DNA from: Begonia masoniana
Lineage: Eukaryota > Streptophyta > Magnoliopsida > Cucurbitales > Begoniaceae
DNA length: 64,000 nucleotides
Assembly (NCBI GenBank): GCA_022432975.1
Contig: CM039508.1
Coordinates: 20,363,779 to 20,427,778, forward strand
Reading direction: 5' to 3'
The number at the start of each line of letters is the position of its first letter. Positions within the stretch are counted from its first letter, which is position 1. The translations under genes and the position numbers were made by a program. Under the pieces are notes generated by a model that was not told the DNA's origin, did no database searches, and worked only from the letters and a program-made list of their open reading frames with translations. Positions 20,841 through 32,244 of this stretch are shown here, piece after piece.

Positions 20841-23800
20841 CAGGAAGAAATCAATCAGGCGGGGACTAGAGGAGGGTTGCTCCGAGATCCTTGCCTTTAT
20901 CGAGCCTGGTCATTTTGATGACGAAGCACAACCATCTGTTATTGCAGGTACTATTTTGGTTACCGGCGTAACAATATTTTCTTTGATAGACATGGGGGCT
21001 ACGCACTCGTTTATTTTCACTACTTGTGTGACTAGATTGAGGTTAGTGCCTGAATTAGCAGAGTGCGAGTATAGAATAATGCTGCCTTTGGGAGAGTTTA
21101 TGTATTCAGATCGTATTTTTCAGGGCAATGTTGTCTCGGTTGGAAATAACACCCTTTATGTCCGTCTAATAGTTATAGGTATAGAGCGGTATGAGCTTAT
21201 TTTGGGGATGGACTGGCTATCTCGCCACTTCGCCACCATTAACTGCGGGTCCGGAATGGTGACTTTTCATCCCCCGAACAGAGAAAAGTTTATCTTCCAA
21301 GCAATGAATAGGACAAGTGGGCTGCCTACTTCCTATTCGATGAAGGTTCGGGAGTAGTTTAAAGATAGCTGCTCAGTTTTTTTGGCCACGGTGGTTGATA
21401 CTCAGTTACTCAATGAAGTAAAGCTGAGCGACCTCCCGATCGTTAAAGAGTTTGCGGATATTTTTTGTGACGATCTTCTCGGATTGCTGCCGGACAGAGA
21501 GATCTAGTTTGTGATCGATGTATATCCAGGTTCTGCGCATGTATCTAAGAATCCGTACAGACTGGCACCTGTCAAACTAAAGGAGCTGAAGTCTCAGTTA
21601 TAAGAGTTATTAGATAAGAGATTTATCCGACCTAGCTTTTCTCCATGGGGTGCGTCAGTGCTGTTCGTTAAGAAAAAGGATGGAACGCTCCGGATGTGTA
21701 TAGACTACAGAGAGTTAAACAAGTTGACATTGAAGAATTAGTATCCACTGCCACGAATAGATGATTTATTTGACCAACTGCAGGGTGCCCGAGTATTCTC
21801 GATGATTGACTTACGCTCGAGTTATTATCAGTTGAAAGTTAGAAGGGAAGATGTGCAAAAGACAGCATTTCAAACGCGGTATGGGCATTATGAATTTTTG
21901 GTAATGTCCTTTGGACTTACAAATGCCCCTGTAGCGTTTATAGATATGATGAATCGCGTCTTCAAGGAGTACCTAGACAAGTTTTTTATCGTCTTCATTG
22001 ATAACATTTTAGTCTATTCAAAGGCAAAAGAGGAACACGAAGAGCAATTACAGGTTGTTCTGAAGATTTTAAAACAACACCAGTTGTACTCAAAGTTCTC
22101 CAAGTGTGAATTTTGGCTAGACCGAATTAGTTTCCTCGGCCATATTATATCTCAGGAGAGGATTTCTGTGGATCCGACTAAGGTACAAGTTGCCAGAGAT
22201 TGGCCGCAGCCTAAGAATGTACAGGAGGTACGATGATTCCTTGGATTGGCTGGGTATTATCGAAAGTATATTGAACTGTTTTCAAAGATTACAGTCCCTC
22301 TATCCCGATTGACAAGGAAGAATGAGAAATTTGTATGGCCTGCTGCGTGTGATAAGAGCTTTCGGGAGCTGAAACAGAAATTGACTACGGCTCCAGTTTT
22401 GACACTGCCAGTTGAGGGCGACAAGTTCAACATATACTGTGATGCATCTAAGATTGGACTGGATGCGTACTTATGCAGGAAGGAAGAGTTATTGCATATG
22501 CTTTTCGGCAGTTGAAGCCGTATGAACAAAATTACCCAACTCACGATTTGGAACTAGCAGCCGTTGTGTTCGCACTGCAAATTTGAAGACATTATTTGTA
22601 TGGGCAGCAGTGCGAAGTGTTCTCAGATCACAAGAGCTTGAAATATCTGTTTACGCAGAAAGAGCTGAATATGCGACAACAAATGTGGTTGGAGTTTGTC
22701 AAAGACTACAACTTCTAGATCAAATACCACCCAGGGAAGGCAAATAAAGTCGCAGATGCCTTAAGCATAATGCTTACTACGAGTCAACCTTCACTTGCAA
22801 CGATGTCGGTAATGTTAAAGTATGAGATTGAGAAGTTTGATGGGGAGATTGTGGCTGAGTTGTCCACTATGCTCACAAACATTTCTCTTAGACCAACGAT
22901 ATTGGACAAAATACGAGAAGCTCAACAGAAAGACTTGGAGTGTGAGAAGTACCAGTTGAGCATGACATCTGAGGACTCGTCCGATTTCAACTTATCGGAT
23001 GATGGCATATTAAAGTTCAGGCATAGGTGGTACGTGCCTAATGACGAGGAGTTAAAGAAAGAAATTTTGGCCGAGGCACACTTTTCGACTTACTCTGTGC
23101 ATAGAGACCTGAAACAATACTTCTGGTGGCCGAATATGAAGAGAGAGGTCGCTAGGTACGTGGAAACCTGTTTGGTTTGCCAACAGGTTAAAGCAGAGCA
23201 CCAAAGGCCGGCAGGGACTTTACAACCACTGCCAATACCGGAGTGGAAATGGGAGCAGATTTCCATAGATTTATAGTTTGACTCCCAAGAACGATGAAAG
23301 GGCACGATGGAATTTGGGTGATAGTGGACCGTTTGACAAAGTCGGCCCACTTTCTACTAGTGAAGATGACCTATTCCATGGATCAGCTGGCCAAGCTAAA
23401 TGTTCAGGAGATTGTTAGATTGCACGGGGTGCCCATTTCGATTGTCTCTGATAGAGATTCCAGGTTTACCTTAAAATTCTGGAGAAGTCTACATAAAGCC
23501 ATGGGAACACAATTGAATTTCAGCACGGCCTTTCATCCTCAAACTGATGGACAGACGAAAAGAAAAAATCAAATTCTAGAGGATATGCTTAGAGCGTGTG
23601 TGTTGGAATTTCAAGGCTCGTGGAGTAAGAATGTATGTTGATTGAGTTTTCGTACAACAATAGCTTTCAGGCTACAATTGGCATGGCTCTATATGAAGCA
23701 TTGTATGGTCGGAAGTGTAGATCTCCACTGTTTTGGGACGAGGTTGGCGAAGCCAGTATAATCGGCCTAGATATTTTACAGCAAACGGCGGAGAAGATCG

Positions 23801-24303
23801 CCGTCATTACACAGCGTATAGCGATAGCACAAAGCCGTCAGAAAAGCTATGTCGATAACAAACGGAGAGAATTGGAGTTCCAGGAAGGTGACGAGGTGTA
23901 TTTAAAGATTTCTCGATTTAAAGGTGTTATGAGATTCGAGAGAAAAGGCAAGTTAAGCCTTCATTACGTAGGGCCCTTCCCTATTGTAAAAAGGATCAGA
24001 AAGAAGGCATACCGGTTACAGCTTCCAGCGTCGATGCAGGGGGTCCATAATGTATTCCACGTATCCATGCTTAGAAAGTGCGTGTGTGACCCGTCTCATG
24101 TCATTGAAACAAGAGAGATCGATTTTCAACCAACACTAACTTATGTAGAAAAGCCAGTGCGGATCTTGGAGTCCTCTATCAAGGTGTTGCGCAACAAAGA
24201 GATTTCACTAGTTAAAGTTTTGTGGCAGAACCACGATGTGGAGGAAGCCACCTGGGAGAGACAGCATGATATGATGTCTAAGTACCCAGAACTCTTTGTG
24301 TAA
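20841..24303 (+). pseudogene. B pol (protease, RT, RNase H, integrase; broken)
   Basis: Pieces in several frames follow Ty3/gypsy order. Protease 'LIDMGATHSFIF' at 20986-21021 has Met in place of Thr in the D-T-G active site (ACG to ATG). Reverse transcriptase: '[20 protein letters not shown]' near 21665-21724 and 'FIDNILVYS' at 21994-22020, where the second catalytic Asp is Asn (GAT to AAT). RNase H '[13 protein letters not shown]' near 22437-22475, then a frameshift. Integrase: CLVC near 23168-23180, '[14 protein letters not shown]', '[13 protein letters not shown]', 'HPQTDGQTKRK' (the usual SER is TKR here), and a chromodomain-like tail ending 'KYPELFV' with stop at 24301-24303. Many stops besides. 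The catalytic losses show that it has long been inactive. Confidence 0.88.
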
Positions 24304-24342
24304 TCAAATTTTGAGGACAAATTTTAGTTAAGGTGGATGGAA

Positions 24343-25832
24343 TGTAACACCCAAAATTTTTGTACTATGACTTTTACGTGCTAGGCTTATTGTCCTGGGT
24401 CTGTGGTAAAAAGTTAAAGACGAAAAAGATATTTACGGATGTATATATATATAATAGGGGATGTTAAAGAAATCGTAGGGAAGAAACCAAGCAAAATAAT
24501 TGTTGGAAACTAATGGAGGGGCAAATTAGGAAGCAAAAGAGGGTAGTTGGGAGCACCCAATGAGAATATGGCATTTGACAAAGCTTGTGGAAGAAGCTTT
24601 TCCTTGCTTCTTCACTCTATTACGTGAGAGCACTCTCATTTTTGCTATTCCTTCTGTTTTCTTTCATCACCGAGAAGAACACCCCCTCCCCCCCCCCCCA
24701 ACCACGATTTTGGTTCCTTTTTGTGAAGATTTAAGGGATACAAAAATTTCCCTCATTCCCTGAAGTTCAGACATATTTCATCCATCTTTGAAGCTCCTAA
24801 GGTGACAAAGTTCAAGCGAAACACTCGAATTGAAAAGGGCGTGAGGTAAGTCTTCGTGACTCATTTGGCCGATTTGGCCTACACCATAAGAATGTATGTT
24901 GATTGAGGAATTGGAGATGTAGGATGTTTTGGGTAAATAGGTTGGGTACTTAGATTTAGTTTAAGATGTTGAATGTTTAATGTTCATTGTTTGTTCTAAG
25001 CTTTAACTTTATTTGTAGCATTGTACATGTCCATGCATCATGTTTTCTGAAATAGCATGAAAAATGAATTGCGCATATGTTTTCATGAAAAGGAAAAGAA
25101 GAACGAAAATGTATAATTGTATGTAACCACGGTCACATCGGGGAGGTGGTTCAGACATGGTTGTCCTATATGTGAATCATGTTTTCACCCCGGGTAGATG
25201 GAAAGAGCTATCCAACCACCGGATGTGCTGTTTTCATCTACTGAGAGCGAACCCCTAGTGACTTCCCGATATGTAACTAAATGAATGAAATGACTGCATG
25301 ATTTTACGAACGGCATTTGCATAGCATGCATTTTCATTTACGTAGATTTACTGAGCCTTTAGCTCATAGAATGTCTCTATGGTTTAGGTGATATTGAAGC
25401 AAGTGAGAATGACATCCCTCTGTAAGATGAATGAGCTGGTTGAAGAAGAATGCTTGTGGGAGTGCGCTGTGCAGTCGGTGCGAATTCTGACCCATAGGAG
25501 CAAAGGACTAAGTATTTTGAGGTTTTGGGGTTTATGTTGGGCTAAAGGGTGATGAAATAGCTAGAAAAAAAAAATGTATAGTTGATTCATTTTTGGGTGC
25601 TTGGTACTGGATAACTTGAATTAAAGATGTGTATTTTGGTGATTGAAGAAAGTACAAGGTAGTGGCGTTTTAACATGATGGATCGTGTTTTGGTATAATT
25701 AATGGAGGAAGAAGGGGTAGAGAAGTAGCACTATGGAAATAAAAATCCAGAGAGCTAGCCGACTGATCACCAGGGGAGGCGATCGTTCGACAGACGTCTA
25801 GGGTGACTTTTCCTAAGTTTTTGTTAAATGTT
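24343..25832 (+). repeat. B 3' LTR, left part
   Basis: It matches 16947-18430 of the 5' LTR and is cut at 25832 by element C. The remainder is at 39429-40001. Confidence 0.92.
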
Positions 25833-28819
25833 TGTAGCAACCGGTAATTGTCAGCCCTGATTTTTATTAGTAACATTTTGTGACTTTTATTTTTATAGAA
25901 TTAAGTATAATTGATTGGTTGCTTAAATAGGTTAAAGTTGATTAGCCAAGGACATTTGATTAATTGTGAAGCAAGTGTTATAAGTAGAAGGTTTAGCCGC
26001 CACCGTTTCATTTTCCCTCTTTCGGCATTCGAGCTCAGTGGTTCCTCGAGGCGACTTCCTCTTTCGATTCTTCTCCGACTTAGGTGAGTCTTACTTCGAT
26101 CTCTCGCTGTTTTAGTGATTATAGATAATAGAGAGAATTGTAGATGCGTATTTTGAGAATGCTAGGAGTGAGAGTTGAGTTCGGTTTTGTAGTGAATCGG
26201 GAATGTACGGAGAACTGAACCTCCAAACTAGTTTCTCTTTAATTTCTGGATAGTTTAGAATGAAGTTAAGTAATATTGTGCTTATGTTTTAGGTGAGCCA
26301 ACTCTTGAAGTAGCTTATAACCAGAAATCTCTCAGGAAACTAGGTAAGTGGAGTATGTGTGTGCCTTCGGGTCTACATCACAAAACAGTAGGTTTATGCG
26401 TGCTTGAATGTTTCCAGTATGCCATACATCATGTTTTATTGAATGAGTATGAAAATGAATTTACATGTAATAGCATGGTAAGACATGAACAGATTGTAAC
26501 AGATAAACTATTAAGGGAACTAATCCGCCCCTTAATCTAGTAGAGGATGTAGACTTTTGGAAAAATTGATCCACTTCCCATCGAAGAAGGGATCAGATCA
26601 GCTATTGAGGGAACTAATCCGCTCTTTAATTGAGTAGAAGATGTAGACCTTGGGAAATTGATCCACCTCCCATTGTACAGAGGGATCAACATAAAACGAA
26701 TACAACTGAGTTGTGAAACTAGAAACTGCATGATTAAGTTTTATGTTTCAGTACTTCATTTCATTTTACTCTACTTATTTAGCATTAGGCTAATAGATGA
26801 GTTTTGTGATGTAGGTGCTGAGCTTACAACAGGTGATTTCTCTGAGTTTACAGAGGGATAGGTGAAGTTGAGGGAGCACATCTATGTCGCGGTTTGGTGC
26901 TCTGATGAGGCGGTTTAACTAATGTCAGTAGGTGAAGTCTTAGTGGACAAGCATTTTGTTGATGTGTGCTGAGAATTTTTATGACAATGATAGTTTTAAT
27001 ATTTCTGTTATGTTTTTGAAGTTACTCTGATAAGGATACATTGTTAGTTTTAACTGTAGTTCTTTTACTAAATTTGGGCATTTTATGGAGTCAAGTTATT
27101 TTGAATGATTTCAGTAAAATTTACAAGTTCTTCTAGCAGTCGGAGTTGTCCTTTGTTTAGAGTGTAACTGGTTGATATGTTGTTCTGTTGTCTATCGGTA
27201 GATGTTGAGTGTTACTATTTACCGGTAGATGTTGTCTATCGGTAGATGCTGTCTATCGGTGGATGCTGAGTGTTACTGTTTACTGGTAGATGTTGTCTAT
27301 CGGTAGATGTTGTCTATCGGTAGATGTTGAGTGTTACTATTTATCGGTAGATGTTATCAATCGGTAGGAGTTGTCTATCGGTAGATGTTGTCTATCGGTG
27401 GATGTTGAGTGTTACTGTTTACCGGTAGATGTTATCGATCGGTAGAAGTTGTCTATCGGTAGATGTTGTCTGGTCTCTACTTCTACCGCCGAGACTATTC
27501 TGTCGCTATTTCTACCGCTGGGACTATTCAGCGGTAGATGTGTGGCTGTTTATATTTTTTTTCGTTTTCTTCAACCAATTGTCTCTAATATTTTTAGTAT
27601 ATAAGATGTTGTCTATCGGTAGATGTTGTCTATCGGTAGATGTTGTCTATCGGTAGATGTTGTCTATCGGTAGATGTTGTCTATCGGTAGATGTTGTCTA
27701 TCGGTAGATGTTGTCTATCGGTAGATGTTGTCTATCGGTAGATGTTGTCTATCGGTAGATGTTGTCTATCGGTAGATGTTGTCTATCGGTAGATGTTGTC
27801 TATCGGTAGATGTTGTCTATCGGTAGATGTTGTCTATCGGTAGATGTTGTCTATCGGTAGATGTTGTCTATCGGTAGATGTTGTCTATCGGTAGATGTTG
27901 TCTATCGGTAGATGTTGTCTATCGGTAGATGTTGTCTATCGGTAGATGTTGTCTATCGGTAGATGTTGTCTATCGGTAGATGTTGTCTATCGGTAGATGT
28001 TGTCTATCGGTAGATGTTGTCTATCGGTAGATGTTGTCTATCGGTAGATGTTGTCTATCGGTAGATGTTGTCTATCGGTAGATGTTGTCTATCGGTAGAT
28101 GTTGTCTATCGGTAGATGTTGTCTATCGGTAGATGTTGTCTATCGGTAGATGTTGTCTATCGGTAGATGTTGTCTATCGGTAGATGTTGTCTATCGGTAG
28201 ATGTTGTCTATCGGTAGATGTTGTCTATCGGTAGATGTTGTCTATCGGTAGATGTTGTCTATCGGTAGATGTTGTCTATCGGTAGATGTTGTCTATCGGT
28301 AGATGTTGTCTATCGGTAGATGTTGTCTATCGGTAGATGTTGTCTATCGGTAGATGTTGTCTATCGGTAGATGTTGTCTATCGGTAGATGTTGTCTATCG
28401 GTAGATGTTGTCTATCGGTAGATGTTGTCTATCGGTAGATGTTGTCTATCGGTAGATGTTGTCTATCGGTAGATGTTGTCTATCGGTAGATGTTGTCTAT
28501 CGGTAGATGTTGTCTATCGGTAGATGTTGTCTATCGGTAGATGTTGTCTATCGGTAGATGTTGTCTATCGGTAGATGTTGTCTATCGGTAGATGTTGTCT
28601 ATCGTATTTTTTTCGTTTTCTTTCAACCAATTGTCTCTAATATTTTTAGTATATAAATGTTGTTTTATACAAATGGTTTTTTCGCTGCAAGTTTTGATGT
28701 TTTTAAATAAATTTTGAATTTTAGCCGTTGAGTGGAAATTTTAAATTTCCCCAGAATTTTCTTAATACAGTCAAAGTATGTGATTAACAAACCGAGTTTA
28801 TTAAATTCGGGGCGTTACA
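25833..28819 (+). repeat. C 5' LTR
   Basis: 2987 bp. Leader-like sites: donor 'CTTAG/GTGAGTC' at 26084, acceptor 'TTTTAG/GTGAGCC' at 26292, 51-nt exon 26293-26343, donor 'CTAG/GTAAGTGG' at 26344, acceptor 'GATGTAG/GTGCTG' at 26814. Downstream lies mixed repeat sequence (27190-27535) and a large 17-bp array. Confidence 0.93.
27605..28604. repeat. 17-bp satellite array, about 59 copies
   Basis: A 1000-bp block of the unit GATGTTGTCTATCGGTA, visually without variation. A segment of about 50 bases ('CAACCAATTGTCTCTAATA' with its surroundings) flanks the array on both sides (27554-27604 and 28605-28656), as if flank and array were copied together. Confidence 0.97.
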
Positions 28820-28822
28820 GTA

Positions 28823-28833
28823 TGGTATCAGAG
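28823..28833 (+). other. C primer binding site
   Basis: TGGTATCAGAG lies three bases after the 5' LTR and matches the initiator-Met primer binding site except for the twelfth base. Confidence 0.88.
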
Positions 28834-28974
28834 ACATTTTGTTAAACTATTCAAAAGATCACTTATCAGTACCGATCGTTGCATGGAAGTACTCCAACAA
28901 CTGTAAGTATTTATGTTAACCTTAGTTATTAGATATTTATAAGAGTAATTAACCTTGTCCAGGAATATAGCAAA

Positions 28975-29951
28975 ATGGCTAGATGACTAGGAAGACCAAG
29001 AGTGCCGAGAGAGATGCCAAATTTGAGAACTGAGGAGGATCCTAGTGTGATTAAGGAGCTGACAGCTTTAGTATGTCGGTAGTCTGAACAACTGGGACTA
29101 CTTTTGAACCGAGATATGCAAGGGAGTGCCAACTCGTGTTCTAACAATGAGTAAGCAGAAGACAGATTTCGAAGATTGCAACCACCCAGATTTGATGGAC
29201 AGTCATCCAATCCGATTGTTGCTGAGGGATGGCTTAAGAAGATTGAGAGTATGTTCAGATGTGCCAACGTTGGAGAAGGAGACAAAGTCCCTTGGCAACA
29301 TTCCATTTCGCTGGGGATGCTCTACTTTGGTAGGAAACAATGGAGACCACCACTGATGTTCTGGCCATGTCTTGGTCACAATTCAAGGAAATTTTCTATG
29401 AGAAATACTTTAACAGCACCGTCCAGGCCGCAAAGAAGGTGGAATTTCTGAACTTGAAGCAGACGAGGTTCGTGTCTGAGTACAATAGACATTTTGAGTC
29501 CCTGTCCAAGTTTGCTGGGCATTTTGTTCACAGGAATGAGGATAAGGTGTTTCAATTTATGCATAGACTGAAACAAGAAATTTACAGAGGAGTCAAGTTT
29601 TCGGGTATTAAAGGTTTGTCTTACGGAGAAGTCGTGTCCACGGCATTGGAAGTGGAAGAAGCAGAAATGAAGTGTGCTGGACCAAAGGAAGCCCCACGAA
29701 AGTTCATTCAGCCACACCAACAGAGAGGGATGAAGAGGCCCAATGAAGGCCAGGGTAGCCAAGGAACAGGAATGAAGGTACAGAATACTGGGAAGTTTCC
29801 CCAATGTCTGAAATGTTTGAAAAATCACCCGGGAGAGTGCAGAATTGGCTCAGGAAAGTGTTACAACTGTGAAGAAGTTGGACACACATTCAAGGATTGC
29901 CCAAAGCCCAGAGTCATTCTATGCTTCCACTGTAACAAAATCGGCCATATT
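28975..29951 (+). pseudogene. C gag (broken), left of solo LTR D
   Basis: The first frame starts at ATG 28975 and contains 'LQPPRFDGQSSNPIVAEGWL', with early TGA, TAG and TAA stops. A frameshift near 29290-29340 moves to the frame with 'WSQFKEIFYEKYFNSTVQAA', 'NEDKVFQFMHRLKQEIYRG', then three Cys-rich knuckles: 'CLKCLKNHPGEC', 'CYNCEEVGHTFKDC' and 'CFHCNKIGHI'. The third is cut in the middle at 29951 by LTR D, and the remainder ('NRDC') is right after D. Zinc knuckles bind element RNA during packaging. Confidence 0.88.
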
Positions 29952-32239
29952 TGTAGCGACACTAACACTATACCCTTATTTTTCCCTATATATTTATTTT
30001 TTTATTTTATTTTTTTTTCCTTGTAACATTTGTGTCGAAATTTAAATCGTTAAAATCGTTCAGAGAATTGAAAACCGTTTAAAATCATTTATAGGAACTT
30101 AATAAAACAATTTATAAAAATTGAGTTTAAACATTCTTCTACAATCACGATCGATCGTGGTCATATCACGATCGATCGTGATCAGCTAAAAAAAAAATGA
30201 AATTTAAACATTTTTCTGTAATCACGATCGATCGTGGTATTATCACGATCGATCGTGGTCACGCTGAACTGATCCCGATCGATCGTGGTAGTGTGCCCGA
30301 TCGATTGGGCCGCCTCTGGAATCCATGAGAAAGTTTTTCTTGGTTCACGATCGATCGTGGTAAAATTACGATCGATCGTGATAGGCCTTTTTTCTCTTTA
30401 TTGCAGATCACGATCGATCGTGGTCAAATCACGATCGATCGTGATAGGCCTTTTTCTCTTTTCTGCAGATCACGATCGATCGTGGTCAAATCACGATCGA
30501 TCGTGATTTCCTGCACAACCTCCTTACTACACACATCCTAAAACTTAAGCACTTAACCAATTTTCTTTCATCAATCCTCTATACATTTCATAACAACATT
30601 CAATATAACAACCCTTTTCCTTCTTTTACCGACTCAAAACACATTTAAAAACGTGGTATGACTGTATAAAAACAAACCGAGTGGATATGTTTAAAACCCG
30701 AACATATCCCTATAAAGCGAATTACCAAACATTTACAAAATACATTTCAAAACGTTTAAGAACTCAAAACATATCTTATCCACTATTCGGAACCAAACAT
30801 CCTAAAATGTTTCTAGCTATACCACAATTCACAACCAACCCAATTCGCCCAAAACCCTCAAAATACCTAACCATTACCCCCACGGGTCAAAATACGCGTC
30901 AACTGCCCATGCACACCACCGCAACCGTTCTTCTTCAACCATCCTGTACATCGGGTGGAGGAATGTCGTCCTCACCTGCTTCTATATCACCACAGACACA
31001 CTATGATATAAAAATCTCAGTAAGCTTCGTAAATGTAAATGCATGCAGTGTGTATGAGTTTCAGAAATCATGCTCATTTTATTTTCATTACGTCGCAGAC
31101 AGAATGTCACCGAGGTCTCAGCCTATTAGATGGAGAGGACACATCCCGCGGTCGGACCGCCCTCTTCACCTAACGGGGGGGTACATGCTCGCACCCATAA
31201 CAGCCGCGCCTGAGCCCCACCTCGCATAACTAGATAACAGATTACATGGATTCATTACATTCGTTCATTTCATTTTCTTAAACACGTGCAGAAATTCGTT
31301 TTCATGCTATTTTGAAATACGTGATGCATGACCAATTATAGGCATAAAGTAACCAAGCATCATACATACCATCAAGACTATAAAAACATAACCTATATAA
31401 AAAAACTAACCCTATCTACCCAACCAAAGCATATAAACAAACAACTCTTCAGAGATCCTCGACGCGACATTGACATACGGTGTAGGCCACTCGGCCAAGT
31501 AAGTCACGAGAACTTACCTCGTGCGCGCTGAACTTTGAGCCCCATCCACGAGCGTCGTTTGTCTGAGGCAAAACACAGTAATTGTCGTTAAACGAGATTT
31601 AAACCATTAAACGTCCAAACTAACGAACTCTTAACTAAAGACAGTTCCTAAATCTCTAATTTCACTCTCTCAGACATTTCATCGAGCACCTTGCGCTTAT
31701 CATTCACAAAACTCCATTAATGGGGGTTTTCTAAAGCTTCAAACCCCACTTTCTAACACTAATGCCCAAATCATCCATTATTTTGCCCAATAATCATTAA
31801 TAAGGTGATTTCTAACGTTTCCTAACAAAATCCGACTATTTCTACAAAATTCCTACGAAACCCTAAACGTTCAAACCTCTAAAACTCGAGGATAACGGTA
31901 GGAAAACGCTAGAGACTTACCTAGAATCGCGAGGGGAGAAGACAACGTGAAGAACGTTGAAGATCGGAGCGGAGGAGAACTGGCGTTGAAGGAGAAGAAG
32001 CGTCGCCGTTGGAGGAGAGGCGTCGGCTGAGAAGGAGAAGAAAAGGGGAAGAAACGTGAAGTGTGAATGAAATTGGGGGTTTTTGGCTTTTAATTAATTT
32101 GGGTTGGCAAATGACAAGTTTGCCCTTCGGTCTAAATCTCTCGTTTATCCTATTGTTCGTCTATCGATTCGATTTCTCCAAAATTTTCTTATTTCACTAA
32201 TAATTATATTTACAAAATCCCGAAAATCCGGGTGTTACA
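29952..32239 (-). mobile_element. Solo LTR D
   Basis: 2288 bp with TG...CA ends and a perfect ATATT duplication (29947-29951 and 32240-32244). On the minus strand it starts TGTAACACCCGG and ends GTGTCGCTACA, so it is in minus orientation. No internal element sequence remains, as expected after recombination between two LTRs. The minus strand has a 45-nt exon-like module (31562-31518) with donor 'CACGAG/GTAAGTT'. Near its 3' end lies a cluster of CACGATCGATCGTG palindromes. Confidence 0.95.
30143..30510. repeat. Cluster of CACGATCGATCGTG palindromes
   Basis: About a dozen copies, a few degenerate, of a 14-bp perfect palindrome occur mostly in pairs about 20 bases apart: one followed by GGT, the next by GAT. 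Confidence 0.95.
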
Positions 32240-32244
32240 ATATT

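Noticed and set aside
27605..28604. Regular repeats that might be taken for a CRISPR array
   Set aside because: The 17-bp units are directly adjacent with no spacers, the DNA is from a plant, and no cas-like genes exist. It is a satellite inside an LTR. The same holds for the 44-bp array.
30285..30506. Frame with repeated RSIVV and RSIVIGLF peptides
   Set aside because: Produced by the CACGATCGATCGTG palindromes in solo LTR D.
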